12,260 nucleotides of DNA, taken from assembly GCA_002782605.1 (NCBI GenBank), contig PFIF01000212.1, positions 1 to 12,260 of the forward strand. Direction: 5' to 3'. The DNA is from Deltaproteobacteria bacterium CG_4_8_14_3_um_filter_43_13 (GTDB lineage Bacteria > Desulfobacterota > UBA8473). Below, in pieces: positions 5,779 through 12,260 of the stretch (the first letter of the stretch is position 1; every line of letters begins with the position of its first letter). The notes beneath the pieces are model-generated. The model saw only the letters and a program-made list of their open reading frames with translations, was not told the origin of the DNA and searched no databases. A program made the position numbers and the translations under genes.

Positions 5779-7359
5779 ATGAGTAATACACCTGGCGGAA
5801 ATAATTTGAAAAAGTTTGAAGACTGGAAGATAATGCGCGATCATATCTTGCAGATGGGAGGGGCAAAAGAGATAGAGGCTCGTCACAAAAAGGGACAGAT
5901 GACAGCAAGAGAAAGGGTAGATTATTTTTTTGATCCAGGCACCTTCACTGAGATAGGTATGTGGGTGAAGCACAGAACAACAGTTTTTGGCATGGACAAG
6001 AGAGATATCCCTGCTGATGGGATTGTCACCGGTTTTGGAAAAGTGAATGGCAGACACGTGGTTACGGCAAGCGAGGATTATACGTGCATGTCTGGGAGCT
6101 TCGGGGAGCAGCATGGGAAGAAATTTGCCTATGCCATTGATTTTGCCAAGGACAAAGGGTGGCCTTTTGTCAGCATGAATGACTCTGGGGGGCTTCGGAT
6201 GCAGGAGGGAATGGACGCACTGGAGGCATATGGATGGCTGTTCCATGCTCAAGATCAGGCTTCCGGGATCATCCCGCAGATATCCTTACTCCTGGGACCT
6301 TGCTTAGGTGGACAGGCCTACCACCCGGTCATGCAGGATTTTATTATACAAAACAAAAAAACCGGATTTATGGGCATTGCTGGACCGGCCTTTGTCAAGG
6401 CACAGACCGGTGAGGAGATCGCCCTTGAAAAGCTGTGCGGGTACGAAGCCCATGCCGTCAAATCGGGACAGACACACATAGTGGCCGAAGATGATAAGGA
6501 TTGTTTAAATAAATGCAAAGAGCTTTTGTCTTTTTTCCCTTCCAGTAATAAGGAAAAGCCTCCCCAAATCGAGACAAAAGACGCCACGGAGAGGGAAAGC
6601 GATGAACTTCTTGGTATCCTGCCAGGAGAACCATTCCAAATCTTTAATATGTACGAGGTTATTGAAAGGGTAGTTGACGATGGATACTTCTTTGAGATAC
6701 TGGGACTCTATGCCAAAAATATGATTACAGGTTTTGCTCGTTTTGGTGGTCGTCCTGTGGGGATTGTGGCCAATCAACCCAATTGGTTAGCAGGAGCAAT
6801 AGATATTAACGCATCAGACAAGGCATCCCGGTTTATAAGATTTTGTGATCTGTTCAATATACCTTTGGTGACTTTTGTGGACTGCCCTGCCTATATGATA
6901 GGTTCTCAGCAGGATTGGGCCGGCATTCTGCGACATGGAGCGAAACTGCTTTTTGCCTGGTCAAATGCCACTGTGCCTTTGATTTCCATTATCGTGAGAA
7001 AATCTTATGCCGGCGCTCATTACGGGATGCTGGATAAATCCATTGGCGCTGATTTTGTATATGCCTGGCCAACAGCCATTGTTACTGCTCTGGATGGAAA
7101 GACAGTGGCTAGCGTCATCTTTGCAAAAGAGATAAGAGAGGCAAAGAACCCGGAGGAGTTGAGGAGTAAGAGGATAGATGAATACAATGAAATCTATTCC
7201 AATCCATATATTGCAGCAGCAAGGGGTTTCGTTGATGATGTGATAGATCCTAAGGATACAAGAAAAATAATAAATCGATCCCTTGACGTATTGGACAATA
7301 AGTGGAAGACTGCATATAAGTCACAGCCATGGAGGAAATATTCCAATATCACCCTTTAG
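5779..7359 (+). CDS. Acyl-CoA carboxyltransferase subunit (PccB/MmdA family)
   Basis: A 526-residue carboxyltransferase of the crotonase-like two-domain family (propionyl-CoA carboxylase beta, methylmalonyl-CoA and glutaconyl-CoA decarboxylase alpha). It moves CO2 between biotin and an acyl-CoA. Domain N shows GQMTARERVDYFFDPGTF (39-56), MNDSGGLRMQEG (133-144) and the oxyanion-hole stretch GPCLGGQAY (173-181). Domain C shows GFARFGGRPVGIVANQP (318-334), IRFCDLFNIPLVTFVD (353-368), GILRHGAKLLFAW (382-394), a second oxyanion region KSYAGAHYGM (408-417) and YAWPTA (428-433). The family norms GPCAGGAVY and KAYGGAYxVM are altered, so the acyl substrate is uncertain. No biotin carboxylase, biotin carrier or membrane decarboxylase subunit is in the window, so partners must be encoded elsewhere. 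A structured leader lies upstream. Confidence 0.9.
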   Translation: MSNTPGGNNLKKFEDWKIMRDHILQMGGAKEIEARHKKGQMTARERVDYFFDPGTFTEIGMWVKHRTTVFGMDKRDIPADGIVTGFGKVNGRHVVTASEDYTCMSGSFGEQHGKKFAYAIDFAKDKGWPFVSMNDSGGLRMQEGMDALEAYGWLFHAQDQASGIIPQISLLLGPCLGGQAYHPVMQDFIIQNKKTGFMGIAGPAFVKAQTGEEIALEKLCGYEAHAVKSGQTHIVAEDDKDCLNKCKELLSFFPSSNKEKPPQIETKDATERESDELLGILPGEPFQIFNMYEVIERVVDDGYFFEILGLYAKNMITGFARFGGRPVGIVANQPNWLAGAIDINASDKASRFIRFCDLFNIPLVTFVDCPAYMIGSQQDWAGILRHGAKLLFAWSNATVPLISIIVRKSYAGAHYGMLDKSIGADFVYAWPTAIVTALDGKTVASVIFAKEIREAKNPEELRSKRIDEYNEIYSNPYIAAARGFVDDVIDPKDTRKIINRSLDVLDNKWKTAYKSQPWRKYSNITL

Positions 7360-7362
7360 GGT

Positions 7363-7496
7363 TGATGAACTCGTAAAAAGTCGAGTTTTCCCTCTTTTGT
7401 CATTCCGGCGTAAGCCAGAATCCAGTAATTTCAAGGACTTCTGTCACTCCGGCTTTCGCCGGAGTGACAGAAGTAAGACTTTTTACGAAGCCATCA
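7363..7496. mobile_element. MITE-like inverted-repeat element
   Basis: Terminal inverted repeats TGATGAACTCGTAAAAAGTC (7363-7382) and GACTTTTTACGAAGCCATCA (7477-7496) match except for a few bases near the outer ends. Inside are an imperfect hairpin TTCCGGC-GTAA-GCCAGAA near 7404-7421 and a perfect 16-bp stem with TTTC loop, CTTCTGTCACTCCGGC (7438-7453) with its complement (7458-7473). No transposase is encoded. It begins 3 nt after the carboxyltransferase stop and ends 18 nt before the preferred glycerate kinase start, so it fills the intergenic gap and could stop or stabilise the upstream mRNA. One end recurs at 10402-10421. Confidence 0.75.
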
Positions 7497-7514
7497 GGGT
7501 TTGAGGAACAGAAA

Positions 7515-8867
7515 ATGAAGGGAACCCCTTTAAAACAGATGCGATCCGAGGCGGAAGCCATTTTCAGACATTGTCTTAAGGCTGTTGACCCTTACATGGC
7601 AGTAAAACGTTTCCTTCGCCTCGATGGCAAAAAGTTGATTCTAGGGTCAAAAGATCGACCCCTATCAGAGTTTGATCTGAACGGGTATGATCGCATTTTC
7701 ATTGTCGGAGGGGGAAAAGCAACGGCGCCTATGGCCAGGGCAGTCGAAGAGTTGCTGGGAAAACAGATTAGCAGAGGGATAATCAATGTAAAATACGGTT
7801 TTACTGAAAAACTCACCTATACCCAGATTATAGAAGCCGGGCATCCCTTGCCGGACAGGAACGGCGTGGAGGGAACCCGGCAGATCCTTGGTCTCCTTGA
7901 AGATGCGTCTGAAAATGATCTGGTTTTTTCCCTCATATCAGGCGGGGGATCGGCTCTGCTTACTCAGCCTGGGGGAAAGATCATACTTCAGGAAAAGCAG
8001 GAGATTACACGCAGTTTGCTGGCATGCGGTGCCGGCATTGATGAGATAAACGCCGTGAGAAAGCATATTTCATCTTCAAAGGGTGGACAGATGGCGAGAG
8101 CGGCATATCCGGCCACTATTGTGAACCTGATGCTCTCCGATGTGGTGGGTGACAGGATGGATGTGATAGCATCAGGCCCCTTTGTCCCTGACAGTTCCAC
8201 ATACAAAGATGTTCTGGATATCCTCAGAAAATACGATCTGAAGGATATTCCCCCCGCGGTTAGGGAACATTTGGAGGAAGGCTTTGAAGAAAAGCTACCT
8301 GAAACACCCAAAGAGGGTGACCCTATTTTCGATAGGGTTTTCAATGTAATTATCGGCAGTAACATACTGGCACTGGAAGCGGCAGGGGAAAAGGCAAAAA
8401 CGCTCGGATACGAGGTCATAATTCTGTCCTCTATGATGGAAGGAGAAACGAAGGAAGTGGCAGTAGTGCATAGTGCTATAGCCAAGGAGATATTAAAGAC
8501 GAGCCGGCCTGTTCCGCCACCCGCCTGCATCATTTCAGGAGGAGAAACGACCGTGACCATTCGAGGCAAGGGGCTCGGCGGAAGAAATCAGGAATTTTGC
8601 CTGGCAGCGGCAATCAACCTCGCGGGGCTTTCGCCGCGGGTCGTTATCTTAAGCGGGGGCACAGACGGAAATGACGGCACTACCGATGCGGCGGGAGCTG
8701 TGGTTGATCCTTTTACCGTTAACAGGGGAAAAGATGTGGGGATGCAGGCCTCACGTTTTCTGGAAGACAATGATGCATATCACTTTTTTGAAAAGACGGA
8801 AGACCTGCTCATAACCGGACCCACCAATACCAATGTAATGGATGTACGGCTTGTCCTGGTTCGTTAG
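7515..8867 (+). CDS. gckA: Glycerate 2-kinase (MOFRL family, GckA/TtuD type)
   Basis: A 450-residue class-II glycerate kinase, often misnamed hydroxypyruvate reductase, that phosphorylates D-glycerate with ATP to 2-phosphoglycerate. Visible motifs are FIVGGGKATAPMA at 62-74, FSLISGGGSALLTQP at 138-152, INAVRKHISSSKGGQMA at 178-194, LSDVVGDRMDVIASGP at 207-222, and the C-terminal MOFRL domain with SGGETTVTIRGKGLGGRNQEF (341-361), LSGGTDGNDGTTDAAGA (379-395) and TGPTNTNV (434-441). Length is normal. ATG 7515 is chosen because GAGGAA lies 6 nt upstream. The frame is open back to GTG 7464, but that start falls inside the MITE-like element and would add 17 residues. Its product enters lower glycolysis, and the pyruvate kinase gene follows 78 bp later. 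Confidence 0.93.
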   Translation: MKGTPLKQMRSEAEAIFRHCLKAVDPYMAVKRFLRLDGKKLILGSKDRPLSEFDLNGYDRIFIVGGGKATAPMARAVEELLGKQISRGIINVKYGFTEKLTYTQIIEAGHPLPDRNGVEGTRQILGLLEDASENDLVFSLISGGGSALLTQPGGKIILQEKQEITRSLLACGAGIDEINAVRKHISSSKGGQMARAAYPATIVNLMLSDVVGDRMDVIASGPFVPDSSTYKDVLDILRKYDLKDIPPAVREHLEEGFEEKLPETPKEGDPIFDRVFNVIIGSNILALEAAGEKAKTLGYEVIILSSMMEGETKEVAVVHSAIAKEILKTSRPVPPPACIISGGETTVTIRGKGLGGRNQEFCLAAAINLAGLSPRVVILSGGTDGNDGTTDAAGAVVDPFTVNRGKDVGMQASRFLEDNDAYHFFEKTEDLLITGPTNTNVMDVRLVLVR

Positions 8868-8945
8868 GGATCCTTGGCATAATATCTTTTCTCATACTGA
8901 GTGTCTTCGATTTTCATTCGGTTCTTATGAGCGATGGAGGGACAT

Positions 8946-10376
8946 GTGTCAACATTGCCTGAATTCAGGAATACCAAGATTGTTTGCACGATCGGGCCGG
9001 CCACCTCATCTCTGGAACGTATCAGGGATCTTATTCTAGCAGGAATGGATGTGGTTCGGCTTAATTTCTCCCATGGAAACCATGCTACCCATCGTCAGGT
9101 ACTTCGCCTGACAAGAGAGATATCCAGGGAACTGGGTAAAGAGGTCGGAATCCTTCAGGATCTTGGGGGGCCAAAAATTCGGCTCGGTAAGTTGCCGTTT
9201 CAAGAGCGAGAGCTCCAAGTGGGTGAAAAAATTGCTTTCAGCCCAACTGAAGGAAAAGAGCCTGATCTTATTCCGGTCAATTACCCTTATATCATTGAGG
9301 ATGTGGCTGTTGGAGACAGCATCCTCCTGGCGGACGGATTGATTTTTCTTAAGGTCGTAGCCAAAGAGGCCGACAGGATTGTCTGTGAGGTCATCGTGGG
9401 AGGGGTCATTCAATCACACAAAGGAATGAATCTTCCTTCCAGCAGTCTCAGGGTTCCCACCTTTACAAAAAAGGACCTGGAAGATTTGACCCTTGGACTG
9501 GAGGAGGGGGTTGATTTTGTAGCCCTCTCTTTTGTAAGGCATGAAAGCGACCTGGAGCCTGTCCGTGAAATGCTCAATACGTATGGGAACCCTCCATTAT
9601 TGATAGCTAAAATCGAAAAGCCGCAGGCAATCGAAAGATTGGAGAAGATATTGGCCAAGGTTGATGGAGTCATGGTAGCACGGGGTGATCTTGGGGTTGA
9701 AATGCCCCTCGAAGAAGTGCCCATTATTCAAAAAAGAATTGTTCGAATGGCCCGGCAGTCTGCTAAACCGTCAATAGTAGCCACCCAGATGCTCCGATCA
9801 ATGATAAACAGTCCACGTCCCACAAGGGCAGAGGCAGCAGATGCCGCAAACGCCGTCCTGGATGGAACTGATGCCTTGATGCTCTCCGATGAAACCGCCA
9901 TGGGGGACTATCCCATTGAGGCGGTCAAGATACTTGACAGGATAGCCCGTGAGGCCGAACGCCATCTGCATGCCGGCTCTTTCATAAACGAACCCACATC
10001 CGGTGCTCTTTCCGTTACAGCTTCCGCCATAGGCAGGGCGGCCTGTTATATGGCTGAAGAACTTAAGGCTTCAGCCATTGTGGCAGGAACGACCTCCGGG
10101 AGCACTGCGCGCCTGATTGCCCGCTTCAGGCCAGCATGTCCCGTGTTGGGTCTGACTCCTAATCAGTGGACAGCGCGGCAGTTGACATTGTCATGGGGGG
10201 TTATCCCAGCCCTTGTGGCCCGGTTCACAGAGACCGATGAGGTCTTTAAACTGGCTAGATTATGGGCTTTAGAACATCGGATAGTACAAGTCGGCAATCG
10301 TTTGGTGATTACCGCAGGCGTTCCGGTCGGTAAGCCAGGGACGACTAACCTTTTAAAGGTAATAGAGATCGAGTAA
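8946..10376 (+). CDS. pyk: Pyruvate kinase
   Basis: A 476-residue pyruvate kinase making ATP and pyruvate from PEP and ADP. The N-terminal KIVCTIGPATSS and RLNFSHG (38-44) are followed by LQDLGGPKIRLG, then the active-site block: K222 and E224 in IAKIEKPQA, D248 in VARGDLGVE and T280 in VATQML, which keep the spacing known from animal pyruvate kinases. PRPTRAEAADAANAVLDGTDALMLSDETA at 290-318 is canonical, and the C-terminal allosteric domain (SASAIVAGTTSGSTARLIARFRP region) is complete to about 476. No extra PEP-utiliser domain is attached. GTG 8946 is preferred because GGAGG lies 5 nt upstream; an in-frame ATG at 8934 would add four residues but has no ribosome site. With glycerate 2-kinase upstream it suggests a glycerate-to-pyruvate route needing enolase from elsewhere. 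Confidence 0.95.
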   Translation: MSTLPEFRNTKIVCTIGPATSSLERIRDLILAGMDVVRLNFSHGNHATHRQVLRLTREISRELGKEVGILQDLGGPKIRLGKLPFQERELQVGEKIAFSPTEGKEPDLIPVNYPYIIEDVAVGDSILLADGLIFLKVVAKEADRIVCEVIVGGVIQSHKGMNLPSSSLRVPTFTKKDLEDLTLGLEEGVDFVALSFVRHESDLEPVREMLNTYGNPPLLIAKIEKPQAIERLEKILAKVDGVMVARGDLGVEMPLEEVPIIQKRIVRMARQSAKPSIVATQMLRSMINSPRPTRAEAADAANAVLDGTDALMLSDETAMGDYPIEAVKILDRIAREAERHLHAGSFINEPTSGALSVTASAIGRAACYMAEELKASAIVAGTTSGSTARLIARFRPACPVLGLTPNQWTARQLTLSWGVIPALVARFTETDEVFKLARLWALEHRIVQVGNRLVITAGVPVGKPGTTNLLKVIEIE

Positions 10377-10401
10377 CCGGTTTTTGAAAGGTCTCGAAGC
10401 T

Positions 10402-10421
10402 TGATGGACTCGTAAAAAGTC
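10402..10421. repeat. Solo end of the MITE-like element
   Basis: TGATGGACTCGTAAAAAGTC matches the left terminal repeat at 7363-7382 with one mismatch. It lies 25 nt after the pyruvate kinase stop. No opposite arm was found downstream, so it is either a decayed copy or a site-like remnant. Confidence 0.65.
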
Positions 10422-10483
10422 AAAATTGGGATGGTAAAGTAAAAAGTATATTTACAATTAACAATAATTAAAGGAGGCATCCA

Positions 10484-10588
10484 ATGAGTAAAGGAAAAGA
10501 CAAGAAAAAAACAAATGAAAAGAAAAAACCACAGCAAACCCTTAAAGAAAAAAGGAAATTGAAAAAGGAGAAGGGGAAAAAACAGTAA
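10484..10588 (+). CDS. Lysine-rich 34-residue small protein
   Basis: ATG 10484 is preceded by a strong AAGGAGG (10471-10477) with 6 nt spacing, and the frame runs 34 codons to TAA. The product begins MSKGKDKKKTNEKKKP and ends LKKEKGKKQ. Lysine makes up 16 of 34 residues, with one arginine and only a few acidic residues, so the peptide is strongly basic and probably disordered. It has no membrane segment or signal peptide. From general familiarity, short basic proteins of this pattern (KKKPQxTLKEKRxxKK) occur in deltaproteobacterial genomes, but the function is not known to me; nucleic-acid or ribosome binding is only a guess from charge. It stands alone 107 bp after pyk. Confidence 0.72.
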   Translation: MSKGKDKKKTNEKKKPQQTLKEKRKLKKEKGKKQ

Positions 10589-10791
10589 GCTGGCAAGGTA
10601 ATTATCTATTGCTATTTGTTGCATTGAGGAATGTCCTGAAATCTTGGGAACAGAGTATATAGAATGATACCCGGATAGTTTTTATGGCATTCTGGGATTT
10701 TTGGTTCTGAAAGTCATCTGTGAATATAATAGAATAGGGGTGATGGACGGAACGGGGGAATAACTTGTTCGGATCACAAACATAAGAAATT
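10589..10791. other. Intergenic spacer before the NTPase gene
   Basis: This 203-bp spacer holds no supported gene. It marks a shift from mid-GC housekeeping sequence to an AT-rich region. The only signal noted is a promoter-like pair at 10701-10730. A weak AGAATG...CATTCT inverted pair (about 10661-10693) is too short to call a terminator. Confidence 0.5.
10701..10730 (+). promoter_or_regulatory. Candidate promoter upstream of the nuclease-NTPase gene
   Basis: A perfect TATAAT at 10725-10730 is preceded after 18 nt by TTGGTT (10701-10706), which matches only half of the -35 consensus. It would give a leader of about 55 nt. The gene itself has only a weak purine-rich stretch (TAAGAA) before its ATG. 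Confidence 0.35.
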
Positions 10792-12225
10792 ATGAGTATA
10801 ATTAAGCCCAATTGGGGTGTTTTTAAGGCTAAGTTTAGTGACAATCCTCGAGATAATTTTGAGTGGTTTTGCTATTTGCTTTTTTGTAGAGAATTTAACG
10901 AAGAAAAAGGAGTTTTTCGTTACAAAAACCAATCTGCTATTGAAACTAATCCCATTGAAAAAAATGGCAAAATTATTGGCTGGCAATCCAAGTTTTACGA
11001 TACCCCTTTAACGAACCATAAAGATGAATTAATTGGTTTCGTTGATAGAGCGAAGAGAGATTATCCGAATATTACTGACTTATTGATATATACAAACCAG
11101 GAATGGGGACAGGCTAAAGGCAAGAGACCCCAAGGGTTAATTGAAGTAGAAAATAGAGCAAAAGAGCATGGAATAAGACTGAAGTGGAATACGGCAAGCT
11201 TTTTTGAATCTGAATTTGTTGCCCTCAAAAATGAAAATATCTCTAGGCATTTTTTTAGTCTAGATAAAAGCATTTTCGACCAAATTGAAGCACAGCAGGG
11301 GCATGCTGAGAACGTTTTATATGATATACGAACAAGTGCGAAATTTGATGGTCAGGATATAGAGATTAGCAGAAAAGATATTTTAGGGGAGTTGAAAAAT
11401 AATTTAAACCAAATCGTTATATTGAGCGGTGTTGGTGGTGTTGGAAAAACTGCTGTCATTAAGAAATTATTTGAAGAATATAAGGATGAAATTCCTTTCT
11501 ATATTTTCAAAGCGACAGAATTTGAACTGAGAAATATTAATGATCTGTTTGCCGATTCTGGTTTTCAAGAATTTGTAGATGTTCATAAGGATGATAACAA
11601 TAAAATCATCGTTATAGATTCAGCCGAAAAGTTACTCTATCTAAATAATGCTGACCCTTTCAAAGAGTTTTTACGCACCCTAATAAACAATAAATGGAAA
11701 ATAATTTTCACCACCAGAAATGATTATCTAGAGGTTTTAAATACTGATTTTTCAGAAATTCACGGCATCATTCCTATAAATTTAAAAATCTTAAACTTGA
11801 GTTTGGAAGAACTGGACTCAATTTCAGAGCAATATGGTTTCTCTCTACCTAAGGATGAAAAGCTAACAGAATTGATTAAAAATCCTTTCTACCTTAATGA
11901 ATACTTAAGGTTTTATGAAAAAGGAGAGGAAATTGATTATGTGAGTTTCAAAGAGCAGTTATGGAATAAGATTATAAAAAAAGCCAAGCCAGCAAGAGAA
12001 CAATGTTTCTTAAAAGTTTCCCTTGAAAGGGCCAACAAAGGACAATTTTTTATAAAACCTTCCTGCGAATCGCGCATTCTCGATGATGAGCTTAAAGCCG
12101 ATGGAATCTTAGGATATGAAACACCACATGGATATTACATCACTCATGATATTTATGAGGAGTGGGCGTTAGAGAAAGTTATCGAATCAGAATTTATTAA
12201 TAGAGCCTGTTCAATACTATTTTAG
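10792..12225 (+). CDS. Nuclease-domain P-loop NTPase, Avs-like (possibly truncated or frameshifted)
   Basis: A 477-residue protein with at least two domains. Residues 1-150 look like a PD-(D/E)xK restriction-type fold: NFEWFCYLLF (22-31), E51 in AIETNPI, then GWQSKFY with Q65-x-K67 in the catalytic-strand position. Residues 195-370 form a STAND/AAA-like NTPase with Walker A GVGGVGKT (213-220), Walker B IIVIDSAE (272-279), a sensor-like IIFTTRND (304-311) and a GLPL-like NPFYLNEY (364-371). Residues 435-468 (GYETPHGYYITHDIYEEWALEK) resemble the winged-helix region after the NTPase in Avs proteins. Members of that family usually run past 1,000 residues with a C-terminal repeat sensor, which is absent here because of a TAG at 12223. 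The +1 frame is open from 12203 to the window edge. AT-richer than its neighbours, which suggests horizontal transfer. Confidence 0.75.
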   Translation: MSIIKPNWGVFKAKFSDNPRDNFEWFCYLLFCREFNEEKGVFRYKNQSAIETNPIEKNGKIIGWQSKFYDTPLTNHKDELIGFVDRAKRDYPNITDLLIYTNQEWGQAKGKRPQGLIEVENRAKEHGIRLKWNTASFFESEFVALKNENISRHFFSLDKSIFDQIEAQQGHAENVLYDIRTSAKFDGQDIEISRKDILGELKNNLNQIVILSGVGGVGKTAVIKKLFEEYKDEIPFYIFKATEFELRNINDLFADSGFQEFVDVHKDDNNKIIVIDSAEKLLYLNNADPFKEFLRTLINNKWKIIFTTRNDYLEVLNTDFSEIHGIIPINLKILNLSLEELDSISEQYGFSLPKDEKLTELIKNPFYLNEYLRFYEKGEEIDYVSFKEQLWNKIIKKAKPAREQCFLKVSLERANKGQFFIKPSCESRILDDELKADGILGYETPHGYYITHDIYEEWALEKVIESEFINRACSILF

Positions 12226-12260
12226 CTTAATAATTACTGATAGTTACAAAGCTGAAAAAA

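Noticed and set aside
5740..6252. A 170-codon minus-strand frame opposite the carboxyltransferase start
   Set aside because: It lies antisense to a well-supported gene with clear family motifs, and its product shows no recognisable domain.
7464..7514. GTG 7464 as the glycerate kinase start
   Set aside because: It falls inside the stem of the MITE-like element, lacks a ribosome site, and adds residues not expected for the family. ATG 7515 has GAGGAA at good spacing.
7988..8569. A 193-codon minus-strand frame inside the glycerate kinase gene
   Set aside because: It is a shadow frame of a gene with intact MOFRL motifs, with serine-rich composition typical of antisense translation.
12203..12260. 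A separate downstream gene beginning in the +1 frame
   Set aside because: Only 19 open codons remain before the window ends, with no start codon and ribosome site, so it is mentioned only as a possible frameshift continuation.

Overview
The window looks like chromosomal sequence from an anaerobic or microaerophilic bacterium, most likely a deltaproteobacterium in the broad sense (Desulfobacterota, sulfate-reducing or syntrophic type). This is inferred from gene content and from the style of the intergenic repeats, not from a marker gene. No rRNA, tRNA or CRISPR array was seen.

Left part (1-5371, all minus strand). Read in transcription order it holds a NifS-type cysteine desulfurase, the tRNA 2-thiouridylase MnmA, a CysK/CysM-type cysteine synthase, the tRNA methylthiotransferase MtaB, and the first 89 codons of an ABC-transporter ATPase that runs off the left edge. 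The first four form a coherent sulfur set. The synthase can make cysteine, NifS mobilises its sulfur, and MnmA and MtaB are tRNA sulfur-modification enzymes (wobble s2U34 and ms2t6A37). A good sigma70-like promoter precedes nifS. The genes are separated by 130-240 bp gaps filled with repeats: two copies of a roughly 184-bp palindromic element (upstream of mnmA and of mtaB), and two inverted arrays of imperfect heptamers (between mnmA and the cysteine synthase gene).

Middle (5372-5778). This is a divergent intergenic region. It has the nifS promoter on one side. On the other is a candidate promoter followed by a structured segment of about 120 nt (a GC hairpin with TGT loop, then a 74-nt compound hairpin ending in the same type of GC/TGT hairpin). 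That segment would lie in the 5' leader of the plus-strand carboxyltransferase gene.

Right-centre (5779-10588, plus strand). A biotin-dependent-type acyl-CoA carboxyltransferase (PccB/MmdA family, with no biotin carboxylase or biotin carrier nearby), a glycerate 2-kinase of the MOFRL family, a pyruvate kinase, and a 34-residue lysine-rich small protein. Glycerate 2-kinase and pyruvate kinase would lie on one route (glycerate to 2-phosphoglycerate, via enolase to PEP, to pyruvate). A MITE-like inverted-repeat element sits just after the carboxyltransferase stop, and one of its ends recurs alone after the pyruvate kinase gene.

Right end (about 10590-12260). An AT-rich stretch with a 477-codon gene joining an N-terminal restriction-nuclease-like domain to a P-loop NTPase. 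It resembles the front half of Avs-type antiphage STAND proteins. It stops early for that family and may be frameshifted or truncated. This is the most likely accessory or defence locus in the window.
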